Shown one piece after another: positions 1 to 7,106 of a DNA stretch of 64,000 bases (the stretch's first letter is position 1; every line of letters begins with the position of its first letter). The notes beneath the pieces were generated by a model. The model did no database searches. It saw only the letters and a program-made list of their open reading frames with translations, and had not been told where the DNA came from. The position numbers and the translations under genes are program-made. Origin of the DNA: Nitrosomonas sp. (lineage in GTDB: Bacteria; Pseudomonadota; Gammaproteobacteria; Burkholderiales; Nitrosomonadaceae); assembly GCA_016703745.1 (NCBI GenBank), contig JADJBK010000006.1, positions 1,860,001 through 1,924,000 of the forward strand, read 5' to 3'.

Positions 1-1
1 A

Positions 2-349
2 CAAGCCTTTCGCTTTTCCCGGCTGCGGGATGATCTGTTGCCAACGCCACAGTATCACCAGCTGTGGGCGCGGGTACAACAACAATTTGATCCCGGACTC
101 GCTTGCAAATGGATGGTATCAGTGCTGCGTTTTGCCTACGACTATGATTGCGAGAGCCAGTTGGCCGCTGAATTGTTGCAACAACATCCGCTACCTGAAC
201 TGCAAACACTGCAAAAGCGATTTCTGCGGCAGCATGCGCCACAGCCGGACATCCCAATTAAACAACACACTGCGGATACCTACGATCAACTCCTCAGCGG
301 AAACTGGGCAACGCAAGGAGGCAGCTCATGTCTGAATCGCTCCCACTGA
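2..349 (+). CDS. istA: IS21 transposase IstA, C-terminal fragment (runs in from the left edge)
   Basis: The reading frame is open from base 2 to the TGA at 349, so this is the last ~115 residues of a longer protein cut by the window edge. The DDE catalytic core of IstA is not visible; what remains is the basic, Gln/Leu-rich tail. The assignment rests mainly on position: the frame overlaps the start of a clear istB by 22 bp, the layout used by IS21 elements, where IstA catalyses strand transfer and IstB is the ATP-dependent helper. Whether the element is complete cannot be judged from here. Confidence 0.7.
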   Translation, partial: QAFRFSRLRDDLLPTPQYHQLWARVQQQFDPGLACKWMVSVLRFAYDYDCESQLAAELLQQHPLPELQTLQKRFLRQHAPQPDIPIKQHTADTYDQLLSGNWATQGGSSCLNRSH

Positions 350-1065
350 TGCTCAAGGAACTCAGACTCCCTGCCTTTGGCCAGCATTACCGGCACTTCC
401 AGGATCAAGCCGCAGAACACGCCTGGAGCTACAGCCAATATCTCGCCGCCCTGTGCGAACAGGAAGTCGCCCAGCGCTTCCAAAGCAGAATCAGCAACTG
501 GACGCATGAAGCCAGACTACCGCGCGGCAAAAGCTTTGCCACTCTGGCTCTGACCGAACTGCCTCAAGCCGCTCAGAAAAAAATCATCACGCTGCGCGAC
601 AATACCTACTGGGCAAGCCAGGCAGACAATGTGTTGCTGATCGGTCCCTCCGGTGTCGGCAAATCACATGTGGCGGCAGCATTGGGGTTGCATTTGATTG
701 AACAAGGCATCCGCGTCAAGTGGATATCAGCTACCGCACTCGTTCAACTTCTGCAGCAAGCCAGGAAAGAACTGGACTTGATGTCCGCCATGACGCGGCT
801 GGATAAATACCGTGTACTGATCGTTGATGATATCGGCTATGTCAAAAAGACCGATTCGGAAACACAAGTATTGTTTGACTTCATTGCCCATCGCTATGAA
901 AGCGGAAGTCTCATCATTACTTCAAACCAGCCTTTTAGCCAGTGGGATCAAATCTTCCCCGACACCATGATGACTGTTGCCGCCATCGACCGGATCATCC
1001 ATCACGCAACCATCATCGAAATCGACAGTGAAAGTTATAGGAGGAAAAACCAGAAAAAATCATGA
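328..1065 (+). CDS. istB: IS21 helper ATPase IstB
   Basis: 245 residues, full length for IstB (about 240-260). A DnaC/DnaA-like AAA+ ATPase: the Walker A motif GPSGVGKS lies near residue 110 and Walker B (LIVDDIGY) near 170, followed by the sensor-type segment ITSNQPFSQW typical of IstB. In IS21 transposition IstB selects the target and stimulates IstA. The ATG at 328 lies inside the istA frame after GCAAGGAGG, a strong ribosome-binding site about 7 bp upstream, so translation is probably coupled. No internal stop or frameshift is seen. Confidence 0.93.
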   Translation: MSESLPLMLKELRLPAFGQHYRHFQDQAAEHAWSYSQYLAALCEQEVAQRFQSRISNWTHEARLPRGKSFATLALTELPQAAQKKIITLRDNTYWASQADNVLLIGPSGVGKSHVAAALGLHLIEQGIRVKWISATALVQLLQQARKELDLMSAMTRLDKYRVLIVDDIGYVKKTDSETQVLFDFIAHRYESGSLIITSNQPFSQWDQIFPDTMMTVAAIDRIIHHATIIEIDSESYRRKNQKKS

Positions 1066-1084
1066 AGTAGCTAATAAACTCAAC

Positions 1085-1126
1085 CGGCCATCATAATTGT
1101 CGTCAAAGCGGCCAAGATAATTGACG
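1085..1126. repeat. Paired direct repeats at the IS21 right end
   Basis: Two imperfect copies of an 18-bp unit (CGGCCATCATAATTGTCG and CGGCCAAGATAATTGACG) sit 6 bp apart just after istB. IS21 elements carry such multiple repeats near their termini as transposase-binding sites. The copies are seen directly; the role is inferred from the family. Confidence 0.5.
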
Positions 1127-1247
1127 CGAGATACCGGATATCGAATCAATCACGGATGTCCCTGCGCAATAGAGGGTAGCGAGTAGGTTGGGGTGAAAGC
1201 AATGAACCCCAACATGTTCGATGTTTGTTGCGGTGTTTGTGTTGGAA

Positions 1248-1383
1248 TTACGGTGACAGTTCACCAAATATATTCCATCTCAACCCTTTTCCTTTCTTTT
1301 GAGCATGCGTTTTTTGCTTTAGGCTCACGGCAAGTTATTACTGTTAATGGTTTTTTGGTCTATTTGGTAAACTGTCACCGTAA
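1248..1383. repeat. MITE-like element with 23-bp terminal inverted repeats
   Basis: The outer arms at 1248-1270 and 1361-1383 are inverted copies of each other with 22 of 23 bases matching (TTACGGTGACAGTT, then C or T, then ACCAAATA). The 90 bp between them is T-rich and has no credible gene. This is the layout of a miniature non-autonomous transposable element mobilised in trans. No clear target duplication is visible, and the parent family is not identified. Confidence 0.6.
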
Positions 1384-1490
1384 CTATAACTTGTAACTAG
1401 TAACTAAAATCTTTTTAGACGAAAAAACGCATGATTGTGAACAATCAGCGATGACTGCTGGGCAAAATTCGGGGTTTTCGGAAATATTTC

Positions 1491-1571
1491 CCAAAAATCA
1501 TAAAAAAATCACAAATGGACGTGTTGCTGGCGGTATCGCTCGGCTATGTTTTACTCAGGGTGATCAGGAAT
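1491..1571. repeat. Diverged interspersed repeat, copy A
   Basis: About 80 bp starting CCAAAAATCATAAAAAA that aligns without large gaps to 21351-21430: 17 of 17 bases match at the start and about 70 percent over the rest, with many C/T and G/A differences. Likely the remnant of one mobile element present twice. Confidence 0.45.
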
Positions 1572-1731
1572 CAGGTGGATTGAGGGTGAAAATGGGGTTT
1601 TCGGGCAGACACTAGTTAGGTCTGAATACATCAATCAAGGCCACGTAATCGATCTCCGCGCCGAGTGAATATTGACTGCGATCATCTCCATGACAATATG
1701 AGGTGAATTGCGGGTGCGACAATTTGCCACA

Positions 1732-1760
1732 TTGGCACAATAGGTTAATTAAATTATCAT
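1732..1760 (+). promoter_or_regulatory. Predicted sigma-70 promoter of tonB-exbB-exbD
   Basis: TTGGCA at 1732-1737 and TATCAT at 1755-1760, separated by 17 bp. Each differs from consensus at one base. The Fur box begins 19 bp downstream of the -10, so a bound repressor would cover the start of transcription. Confidence 0.5.
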
Positions 1761-1778
1761 TGCGGAAAAGATAGTGTC

Positions 1779-1797
1779 TATATTGATAATCATTATC
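1779..1797. promoter_or_regulatory. Fur box upstream of tonB
   Basis: Compared with the 19-bp Fur consensus (three GATAAT-type hexamers), the second and third units are perfect (GATAAT-C-ATTATC) and the first is degenerate (TATATT). Lying between the predicted promoter and the tonB start codon, it predicts iron-dependent repression of the operon. Confidence 0.75.
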
Positions 1798-1817
1798 GTT
1801 TGCGGTAATATCTCGTC

Positions 1818-2534
1818 ATGGGTATATTCAAAACAAATCGTCAGCCAGTTATTACTATTACTTCTTTACTCAGCCTGGTTGCTGTGCTTGGGGTGCATGC
1901 GGCCTTAATTTATGGGTTGATGCAGCATCGTTTCAATGTGGTGGAGACGTCAGCAGTGACGCTTTACGCTGAGTTTATCTCTCCTCCTGTCCAAGCTGAT
2001 ATTCCCGAAGCGCCAAAGGTGGATCTGCAGCCGGAACCCAAACCACCGCAGGTTAAGCCACAGCCGCCAGTTGTGCAGGAAAAGCCGAAGCCCAGGCGCC
2101 AGCTGGTCGCAAAAGCGCCGGCCACAACACAGCAGGATGTTGTTGCTCCTGTTATGCCTGTCGAGGAGTCTCCGCTCACACCTGCAGAAACAGTACCACA
2201 AACCGTGGCGGCGGCTAGACCGGCGCAAATGCCGGCTGGCCCGGTTACGTTATCTACCGAATTATCCGTATCCTGTCCCGAGATGGCGCGTCCACCGTAT
2301 CCGGCGTTATCCAGACGCCTGGGAGAGGAGGGCAAGCTCACATTGCAGGTGGAACTGGATGAATCTGGAAAAATCACGCAAACAAAAATCGTCAAAAGTA
2401 GTGGCTATTCCCGGCTAGACAGTGCTGCGGTTGCGACAGTAAAAACCTGGCGCTGCCGACCCGCTACCCGCGATGGACAGCCTGTACGCACGGTTGCCTT
2501 GCAGCCTTTTAATTTTGTTATTCAAGGAGAGTAA
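1818..2534 (+). CDS. tonB: Energy transducer TonB
   Basis: 238 residues with the classic TonB plan: a short cytoplasmic N terminus, one membrane anchor (about residues 13-35), a Pro/Lys/Glu/Gln-rich periplasmic spacer (about 55-135, with many KP and EP steps) and a C-terminal TonB domain (about 155-235) that starts at the PPYPALSRRLGEEG segment. TonB passes proton-motive force from ExbB-ExbD to outer-membrane receptors for siderophores and haem. ExbB and ExbD follow directly, and a Fur box precedes the gene, so it is probably the iron-uptake TonB. The ATG at 1818 is the first in frame and gives the expected N-in anchor. Confidence 0.95.
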   Translation: MGIFKTNRQPVITITSLLSLVAVLGVHAALIYGLMQHRFNVVETSAVTLYAEFISPPVQADIPEAPKVDLQPEPKPPQVKPQPPVVQEKPKPRRQLVAKAPATTQQDVVAPVMPVEESPLTPAETVPQTVAAARPAQMPAGPVTLSTELSVSCPEMARPPYPALSRRLGEEGKLTLQVELDESGKITQTKIVKSSGYSRLDSAAVATVKTWRCRPATRDGQPVRTVALQPFNFVIQGE

Positions 2535-2537
2535 TTG

Positions 2538-3326
2538 ATGGAAAATTCACTGGGCTTTGCCAATTTTCTGGCACAGATAGACCATGTTGGTATGGCTGTG
2601 CTTGGTTTGCTGCTGGCTTTGTCGGTTGCCAGCTGGTATCTGATTGTGACCAAAAGTATTTCCAATTATCTGGCCAAGCGCCGTGCCAATCATTTTTTGA
2701 AACGCTTCTGGAATATTGATACGATTTCACAGTTGGAGGCGGAGATAAAACAGACAAAAGGTGAACATTCCTTCGTGCAATTAGCAAAAACAGCTCTGGC
2801 AGTAACGAGTGATTCGCGCAAACATGGATTTGAGAAACTGGCCGCTGCGGGTGGTACTGGAGAGTTGCTTACCCGTGCGCTGCGTAATTCTCTTGATCAG
2901 GAAGCGGCAAAAATTGAAAATGGTCTGACCGTGATTGCTTCTGCTGGCTCTGCGGCTCCTTATATTGGACTGTTTGGTACGGTATGGGGGATCTATCACG
3001 CCCTGATTCAAATCGGCATATCCGGGCAGGGTACGCTGGATAAGGTGGCTGGTCCTGTTGGAGAGGCGCTGATCATGACTGCATTGGGACTGGCGGTGGC
3101 TATTCCTGCAGTGCTCGCATTCAATGCCTTTACTCGCCGCAATCGTGTATGGATGACACAGCTCGATAGCTTTGCCCATGATCTTTACGCTATTTTCACA
3201 ATGGGTGGTAAGGTCGGGGTGGAATCAGATAAAACTGTGGCACAGGGAAATACGCCGGCTTCATTTGTATCGCCTGCTATACCGTTGGCTGGTGCGGTAG
3301 GGATAGTGATGGGAGCAAAAGACTGA
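2538..3326 (+). CDS. exbB: TonB-system proton channel subunit ExbB
   Basis: About 262 residues of the MotA/TolQ/ExbB family. Three membrane segments are visible (about 16-36, 132-158 and 174-200) around a large cytoplasmic loop. The conserved core includes the segment APYIGLFGTVWGI and, after it, GPVGEALIMTALGLAVAIP, whose small and polar residues line the proton path. The ATG at 2538 is preferred over the TTG one codon upstream because AAGGAG lies at normal distance from it. The stop codon overlaps the exbD start by one base, implying coupled translation. ExbB and ExbD form the inner-membrane motor that energises TonB. Confidence 0.94.
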   Translation: MENSLGFANFLAQIDHVGMAVLGLLLALSVASWYLIVTKSISNYLAKRRANHFLKRFWNIDTISQLEAEIKQTKGEHSFVQLAKTALAVTSDSRKHGFEKLAAAGGTGELLTRALRNSLDQEAAKIENGLTVIASAGSAAPYIGLFGTVWGIYHALIQIGISGQGTLDKVAGPVGEALIMTALGLAVAIPAVLAFNAFTRRNRVWMTQLDSFAHDLYAIFTMGGKVGVESDKTVAQGNTPASFVSPAIPLAGAVGIVMGAKD

Positions 3327-3745
3327 TGGCATTCGGCGATTCAGCCCGTTATCAAGGCAAGGGCGCTATGTCTGAAATCAATGTCGTGCCACTGGTGGAC
3401 GTCATGTTGGTTTTGCTGATTATTTTTATCATTACTGCACCTCTGTTGACGCATTCGGTCAAGGTGGATCTGCCGAAAGCATCCAGCACACCCAATCTGA
3501 CGCAGCCAGAACATATCGAGTTTGCTATTCATGCTGACGGTAATTTTTTTTGGGGTGGTGAACGGGTGACTCTCGATGGATTACCTGCACGCTTTGCGCA
3601 AACGATTACGGAATCTCCTGATACCGAATTACATATCCGTGCCGATCGCGAGGCTCATTATGAACTGGTTGCCAAGGTAATGAGTGCTGCTGCGCAGGCA
3701 GGCATCAGTCGTATTGGTTTTGTCACCGATCCATCTGTGGAGTAA
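3326..3745 (+). CDS. exbD: TonB-system subunit ExbD
   Basis: 139 residues, normal for ExbD/TolR. A short cytoplasmic N terminus leads into a single membrane helix beginning INVVPLVDVMLVLLIIFIIT, which contains the family's essential membrane aspartate (VDVML). A periplasmic domain with the usual alternating strands follows. Last gene of the tonB-exbB-exbD operon: its ATG shares a base with the exbB stop, and a hairpin terminator follows within 20 bp. Confidence 0.94.
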   Translation: MAFGDSARYQGKGAMSEINVVPLVDVMLVLLIIFIITAPLLTHSVKVDLPKASSTPNLTQPEHIEFAIHADGNFFWGGERVTLDGLPARFAQTITESPDTELHIRADREAHYELVAKVMSAAAQAGISRIGFVTDPSVE

Positions 3746-3763
3746 TTCTTCGCTGGCATTGCT

Positions 3764-3790
3764 TACCTCGGCGAGGTAGATTTTATTTTA
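3764..3790 (+). terminator. Rho-independent terminator after exbD
   Basis: TACCTC-GGC-GAGGTA hairpin (3764-3778) followed by GATTTTATTTTA. The stem is short but perfect and sits 18 bp after the exbD stop, closing the tonB operon. Confidence 0.6.
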
Positions 3791-3809
3791 GCTTTACCCG
3801 GAGAGCGTG

Positions 3810-4937
3810 ATGAATAAATCACTGGGTAGACGTGTCGTGCTGGTTATTTTTTTCTGGTGTCTATCGATTTCAACACCATTCTCCCAGTCGCTGTCATCCA
3901 CTTTCGAGATCGAAACCGTTGCTGCTGGTCTGAATTTTCCCTGGGGCATGGCTTTTTTGCCGGATGGACGATTATTGGTGACGGAGCGCGTCGGGCAATT
4001 GCGTATTATTTCAGCTGAGGGGGAAATTTCCGCTCCCTTGATGGGGGTGCCGACCGTTCTCAACAAAAAACAGGGAGGGTTGCTCGATATCGCGGTCGAT
4101 CCAGACTTTGCGCGTAACCGATTGGTTTATCTTTCTTATGCCGAGCCGCAGGGGCAGCTGGCTGGTACGGCAGTGGCGCGTGCGAGACTGGATGGATTGA
4201 CACTCAAGGATTCGCAGGTTATTTTCCGCCAACTTCCCAAGACCCCGGGGGCACAGCATTTTGGCTCCCGATTGGCTTTCGCACCAGATGGCAATTTGTT
4301 CATCACCCAGGGCGATCGTTGGGATTTTATGCAGGAAGCGCAGCAGATTAACAATCACCTTGGGAAGCTGGTCAGAATTCGTCCAAATGGCGGTATTCCC
4401 GAATCTAATCCCTTTATTGCCAACCAGCAGGCTAAGCCGGAGATATGGTCGTATGGTCATCGTAATATGCAAGGTGCAGCGGTTCATCCGCAAACAGGCA
4501 AATTATGGATACACGAGCATGGTCCTCGGGGCGGGGATGAGATTAATATTCCTGAGCCTGGAAAAAACTATGGCTGGCCACATGCCAGCTATGGCATGCA
4601 TTATTGGATGGTTCCCATCAAGGATGAGCATGCCGAGCAAGGATTTGAAGAACCGGTTTATCATTGGGTGCCTTCCATTGCGCCTTCCGGCATGGTTTTT
4701 TATACGGGAGATCTTTTCCCAGCCTGGCAGGGAAACCTGTTCATCGGCGCGCTGGCAGGTATGAAGCTAGTCAGATTAGTTCTCGATGGTCAAAAAATTA
4801 TCGCCGAAGAATCGTTGCTCACGGGTATGGCACGTATCCGTGATGTTGAGCAAGGTCCAGATGGAGCACTTTATCTGCTGACGGATGAAGTAAACGGTAA
4901 ACTGCTGAAACTTGTTCCTAAAAAGCCGTTACAATGA
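3810..4937 (+). CDS. PQQ-dependent aldose sugar dehydrogenase family protein (YliI-like)
   Basis: 375 residues. A cleavable-looking signal peptide (first ~25 residues, basic then hydrophobic) is followed by a six-bladed beta-propeller of the soluble glucose/aldose sugar dehydrogenase family. Family landmarks: FPWGMAFLPDGRLLVTER at the start of blade 1, GGLLDIAVDPDFA, HFGSRLAFAPDGNLF, WSYGHRNMQG and the HEHGPRGGDEIN segment, which carries PQQ- and calcium-contacting residues. It should oxidise aldoses in the periplasm if PQQ is available. No PQQ biosynthesis gene lies nearby, so cofactor and substrate are open. The ATG at 3810 fits the GGAGAGC site better than the GTG at 3807. Confidence 0.88.
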   Translation: MNKSLGRRVVLVIFFWCLSISTPFSQSLSSTFEIETVAAGLNFPWGMAFLPDGRLLVTERVGQLRIISAEGEISAPLMGVPTVLNKKQGGLLDIAVDPDFARNRLVYLSYAEPQGQLAGTAVARARLDGLTLKDSQVIFRQLPKTPGAQHFGSRLAFAPDGNLFITQGDRWDFMQEAQQINNHLGKLVRIRPNGGIPESNPFIANQQAKPEIWSYGHRNMQGAAVHPQTGKLWIHEHGPRGGDEINIPEPGKNYGWPHASYGMHYWMVPIKDEHAEQGFEEPVYHWVPSIAPSGMVFYTGDLFPAWQGNLFIGALAGMKLVRLVLDGQKIIAEESLLTGMARIRDVEQGPDGALYLLTDEVNGKLLKLVPKKPLQ

Positions 4938-4965
4938 AAAGGCAAAGTTCAAATATTTAAAATAG

Positions 4966-5484
4966 ATGAGACAAGCCAGCAATATTGCGTTCAGATACTT
5001 CTTCATAGCATTATTGAGTATCGGCATCGTAACGGGATGTGGTACGTTTACCAGTAACACCGGTGTATTATCATATCCTTCACAGTTTTCTCTCAATAAA
5101 GACACTGACGCAGACATAAAAGTTATTCTTGACCGGCTCTACGCGCATTATCAGCAATGGCGCGGAGTGCCTTACCAATTGGGTGGGGAGAGCCGTTCTG
5201 GGATTGATTGTTCGGCGCTGGTCAGAACCGTCTATCAGTCTGCGTTTGGCCTGAATCTGCCACGAGCAACCGGCATACAGGCACAGCTGGGTAATGAAAT
5301 CGGCAGGCACGAGCTCAAAGCGGGTGATCTTGTCTTTTTCAAGACAGGCAAGCGTACCCGTCATGTCGGCATTTATCTGGAAGACAAGAAATTTCTGCAT
5401 GCTTCCACCAGCGCAGGCGTCACTATTTCCCATATGGAAAACATCTACTGGCGAAGCAGGTATTGGAAATCAGTTAGAATTTGA
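4966..5484 (+). CDS. NlpC/P60 family lipoprotein (MepS/Spr-like peptidoglycan hydrolase)
   Basis: 172 residues. The N terminus is a lipoprotein signal with the lipobox IVTGC (Cys at about residue 25). The mature part is an NlpC/P60 domain: the catalytic Cys lies in SGIDCSALVRTVY, the first His in TRHVGIYLED and the third residue (His) in KKFLHASTSAG, with the usual GDLVFF strand between. Such enzymes cut D-Glu-mDAP or mDAP-D-Ala peptide bonds in murein and allow wall expansion. It is about the size of E. coli MepS. It starts 28 bp after the sugar dehydrogenase and may be cotranscribed with it. Confidence 0.9.
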   Translation: MRQASNIAFRYFFIALLSIGIVTGCGTFTSNTGVLSYPSQFSLNKDTDADIKVILDRLYAHYQQWRGVPYQLGGESRSGIDCSALVRTVYQSAFGLNLPRATGIQAQLGNEIGRHELKAGDLVFFKTGKRTRHVGIYLEDKKFLHASTSAGVTISHMENIYWRSRYWKSVRI

Positions 5485-5770
5485 TGTTTACCTCAAGAAC
5501 TTTAATGCAGTACTTTGAGGGCATTGGCAATCATAGTGCTGCTATTCTGAATATGCCGACAGGCACGGCAAGCGTATCCACCAAAAGAAAAATATTGCAC
5601 CACGGCTTCTGTCACTTCCTTCCAGGAATGCAAGCACAGCCGGCGCTTGGTGAATGGAGCAATTCCTGCTCCAGAGCGTGTTACTGGGTGCGCGCGGCGG
5701 TAAAATTATCGAATGTGTGGGTGGAAGAAGTGTTTTAGCATGCATATACTATTCATTAACAGGAGAGATG

Positions 5771-6154
5771 ATGACAAGGCGATTGATCAGTTCAGGGTCC
5801 GCATTTGAAGAGATGATTGGTTATTCCCGTGCGGTTGTAGAGGGTGACTGGGTTTTTGTATCCGGCACCACGGGTTTTGATTATTCTGCCATGACGATAT
5901 CGGATGATCTGCTCGAGCAGGCTGAGCAGTGTTTCAAGAATATTGAATCCGCGCTGCAGCAGGCGGGATCTGGCTTGCAGGATATCGTTCGGGTTACTTA
6001 TGTATTGCCAAACGTCGCCGATTTTGAACCATGCTGGCCCGTATTACGTGAATACCTTGGTAAGGTCCGTCCCGCAGCCATGATGATTTCAGCAGGCTTG
6101 TCCGATCCGCGTATGCGTATTGAGATTCAGGTGACTGCACGTAAGAAAAGTTGA
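5771..6154 (+). CDS. RidA/YjgF/UK114-family protein
   Basis: 127 residues, matching the compact RidA fold. The VFVSGTTGFDYSAMTIS segment and the QAEQCFKNIESALQQAGSGL helix are typical, as is the late strand block ending RIEIQVTARKK. The family hydrolyses reactive enamine/imine intermediates or has related roles. The usual catalytic Arg region near residue 100 reads LGKVRPAAMMISAGLSDPRMRIE, closest to the YjgH-type branch, so activity is uncertain. AGGAGAG precedes two consecutive ATGs (5768, 5771); 5771 has the better spacing. It is convergent with trpC. Confidence 0.85.
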   Translation: MTRRLISSGSAFEEMIGYSRAVVEGDWVFVSGTTGFDYSAMTISDDLLEQAEQCFKNIESALQQAGSGLQDIVRVTYVLPNVADFEPCWPVLREYLGKVRPAAMMISAGLSDPRMRIEIQVTARKKS

Positions 6155-6173
6155 ATACACGCGAGTCAAAATA

Positions 6174-7094
6174 TTACGGTTGATTGTCAACGGCACATAG
6201 ATTGCTGAGCGCCATGCCGGGATCGGGTGCACGCATAAAGGTTTCACCAATCAGAAAAGTGTGAATGTTGTGTGCCTGCATGGTTGCGATGTCATCTCTC
6301 GATACAATGCCGCTTTCTGTTATGACGATGCGATCTTCCGGAATAAATTGTGCCAGTTTAAGGGTGGTGTCTAGTCTGGTTTCAAATGTGCGCAGGTTGC
6401 GGTTATTGATTCCTACGAGAGGGGTCTTGAGTTGCAATGCCAGATCAAGTTCGTTCCTGTCATGCACTTCCACCAGCACTGCCATACCCAGATTGTGGGC
6501 GATGGATTCCAGTTTTTGCATGTGTATGAGCGTATTTTTACTCTGGTTGATGGCTGGATCATCGCGAAATACAGGAGAGTGAAATGCCGCAACAATCAAT
6601 AGAATACAATCCGCACCCATTGCGCGGGCTTCATAGACCTGGTACTCATCCAGAATAAAATCCTTGCGCAGAACGGGCAGAAGGCACGCTGCCCGAGCTT
6701 GCTTCAAAAAATCAGCACTTCCTTTGAAAAATTGCTCATCCGTTAGTACTGACAGGCAAGCTGCGCCATGACTGGCATAGCTTGCTGCAATCTTGTCCGG
6801 ATCAAAATCAGGGGGTAAAGTAGCTTCCGGAGAAGTGGCTGTTGTCTTGGGTAGTGACGCAGTGGGTACAGTTGCGGTGCCACGCAGCAATCCCTTACTT
6901 GGGCTTGCGCGCTTGATCTCAGCGATAATTGCTATTTGTCGTAGCGCGATTTTGTCATGAATAGCCTGAACAAAATTCCTGATCGGTGCAGCCAGGGCAA
7001 TTTCCTGTTGAACTGCCTGTAACGGTTTGCGTTGACTGGCGTTGATAATTTCCTGCTTTTTTACCGTCAGAATACGGTCAAGAATTACGGACAT
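6174..7094 (-). CDS. trpC: Indole-3-glycerol phosphate synthase TrpC, with an extra active-site-loop insert
   Basis: 306 residues against about 260-270 for the family. It converts CdRP to indole-3-glycerol phosphate in tryptophan synthesis. The (beta/alpha)8 landmarks are all there: IIAEIKRASPSKG (catalytic Lys and phosphate loop), VLTDEQFF, LRKDFILDEYQVYEARAMGADCILLI, GINNRNLRTFE and ITESGI. The extra length is a Thr/Pro/Ala-rich segment at about residues 72-96 (DNA 6810-6881), directly after the SPSKGLLR loop and before FDPDKIA. It holds two copies of a TATxPxAxLP unit 12 residues apart. The frame is intact, so the gene is probably functional. Third gene of trpG-trpD-trpC; 12 bp separate it from trpD. 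Confidence 0.94.
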   Translation of the reverse strand: MSVILDRILTVKKQEIINASQRKPLQAVQQEIALAAPIRNFVQAIHDKIALRQIAIIAEIKRASPSKGLLRGTATVPTASLPKTTATSPEATLPPDFDPDKIAASYASHGAACLSVLTDEQFFKGSADFLKQARAACLLPVLRKDFILDEYQVYEARAMGADCILLIVAAFHSPVFRDDPAINQSKNTLIHMQKLESIAHNLGMAVLVEVHDRNELDLALQLKTPLVGINNRNLRTFETRLDTTLKLAQFIPEDRIVITESGIVSRDDIATMQAHNIHTFLIGETFMRAPDPGMALSNLCAVDNQP

Positions 7095-7106
7095 GATGCG
7101 TGCAAT

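Larger units (their letters stand above)
1..1190 (+). mobile_element. IS21-family element, 3' part
   Basis: The window opens inside an IS21-type insertion sequence. It shows the overlapping istA-istB arrangement, followed by a short non-coding tail carrying two copies of an 18-bp repeat (1085-1102 and 1109-1126), as expected for the multiple transposase-binding sites at IS21 ends. The left end lies outside the window. The exact right tip cannot be placed without a reference copy; about 1190 is an estimate. Confidence 0.7.
1191..1731. other. Non-coding stretch with insertion-sequence debris
   Basis: No convincing gene between the IS21 tail and the tonB promoter. It contains a 136-bp inverted-repeat element (1248-1383), a diverged copy of a sequence also found at 21351-21430, and a short tail (about 1596-1619) whose frame would end GFRADTS-stop, echoed at about 25665-25691 as GFWADTT-stop. 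The region reads as overlapping relics of several mobile elements. Confidence 0.5.

Noticed and set aside
1193..1396. 67-codon plus-strand frame in the IS debris
   Set aside because: It covers the 136-bp inverted-repeat element, has no family features and no good ribosome-binding site.
5485..5767. Short frames on both strands before the RidA-like gene
   Set aside because: Overlapping, mutually exclusive and without recognisable features. GGAGCA...TGCTCC near 5657 forms a small hairpin but lacks a T-run.
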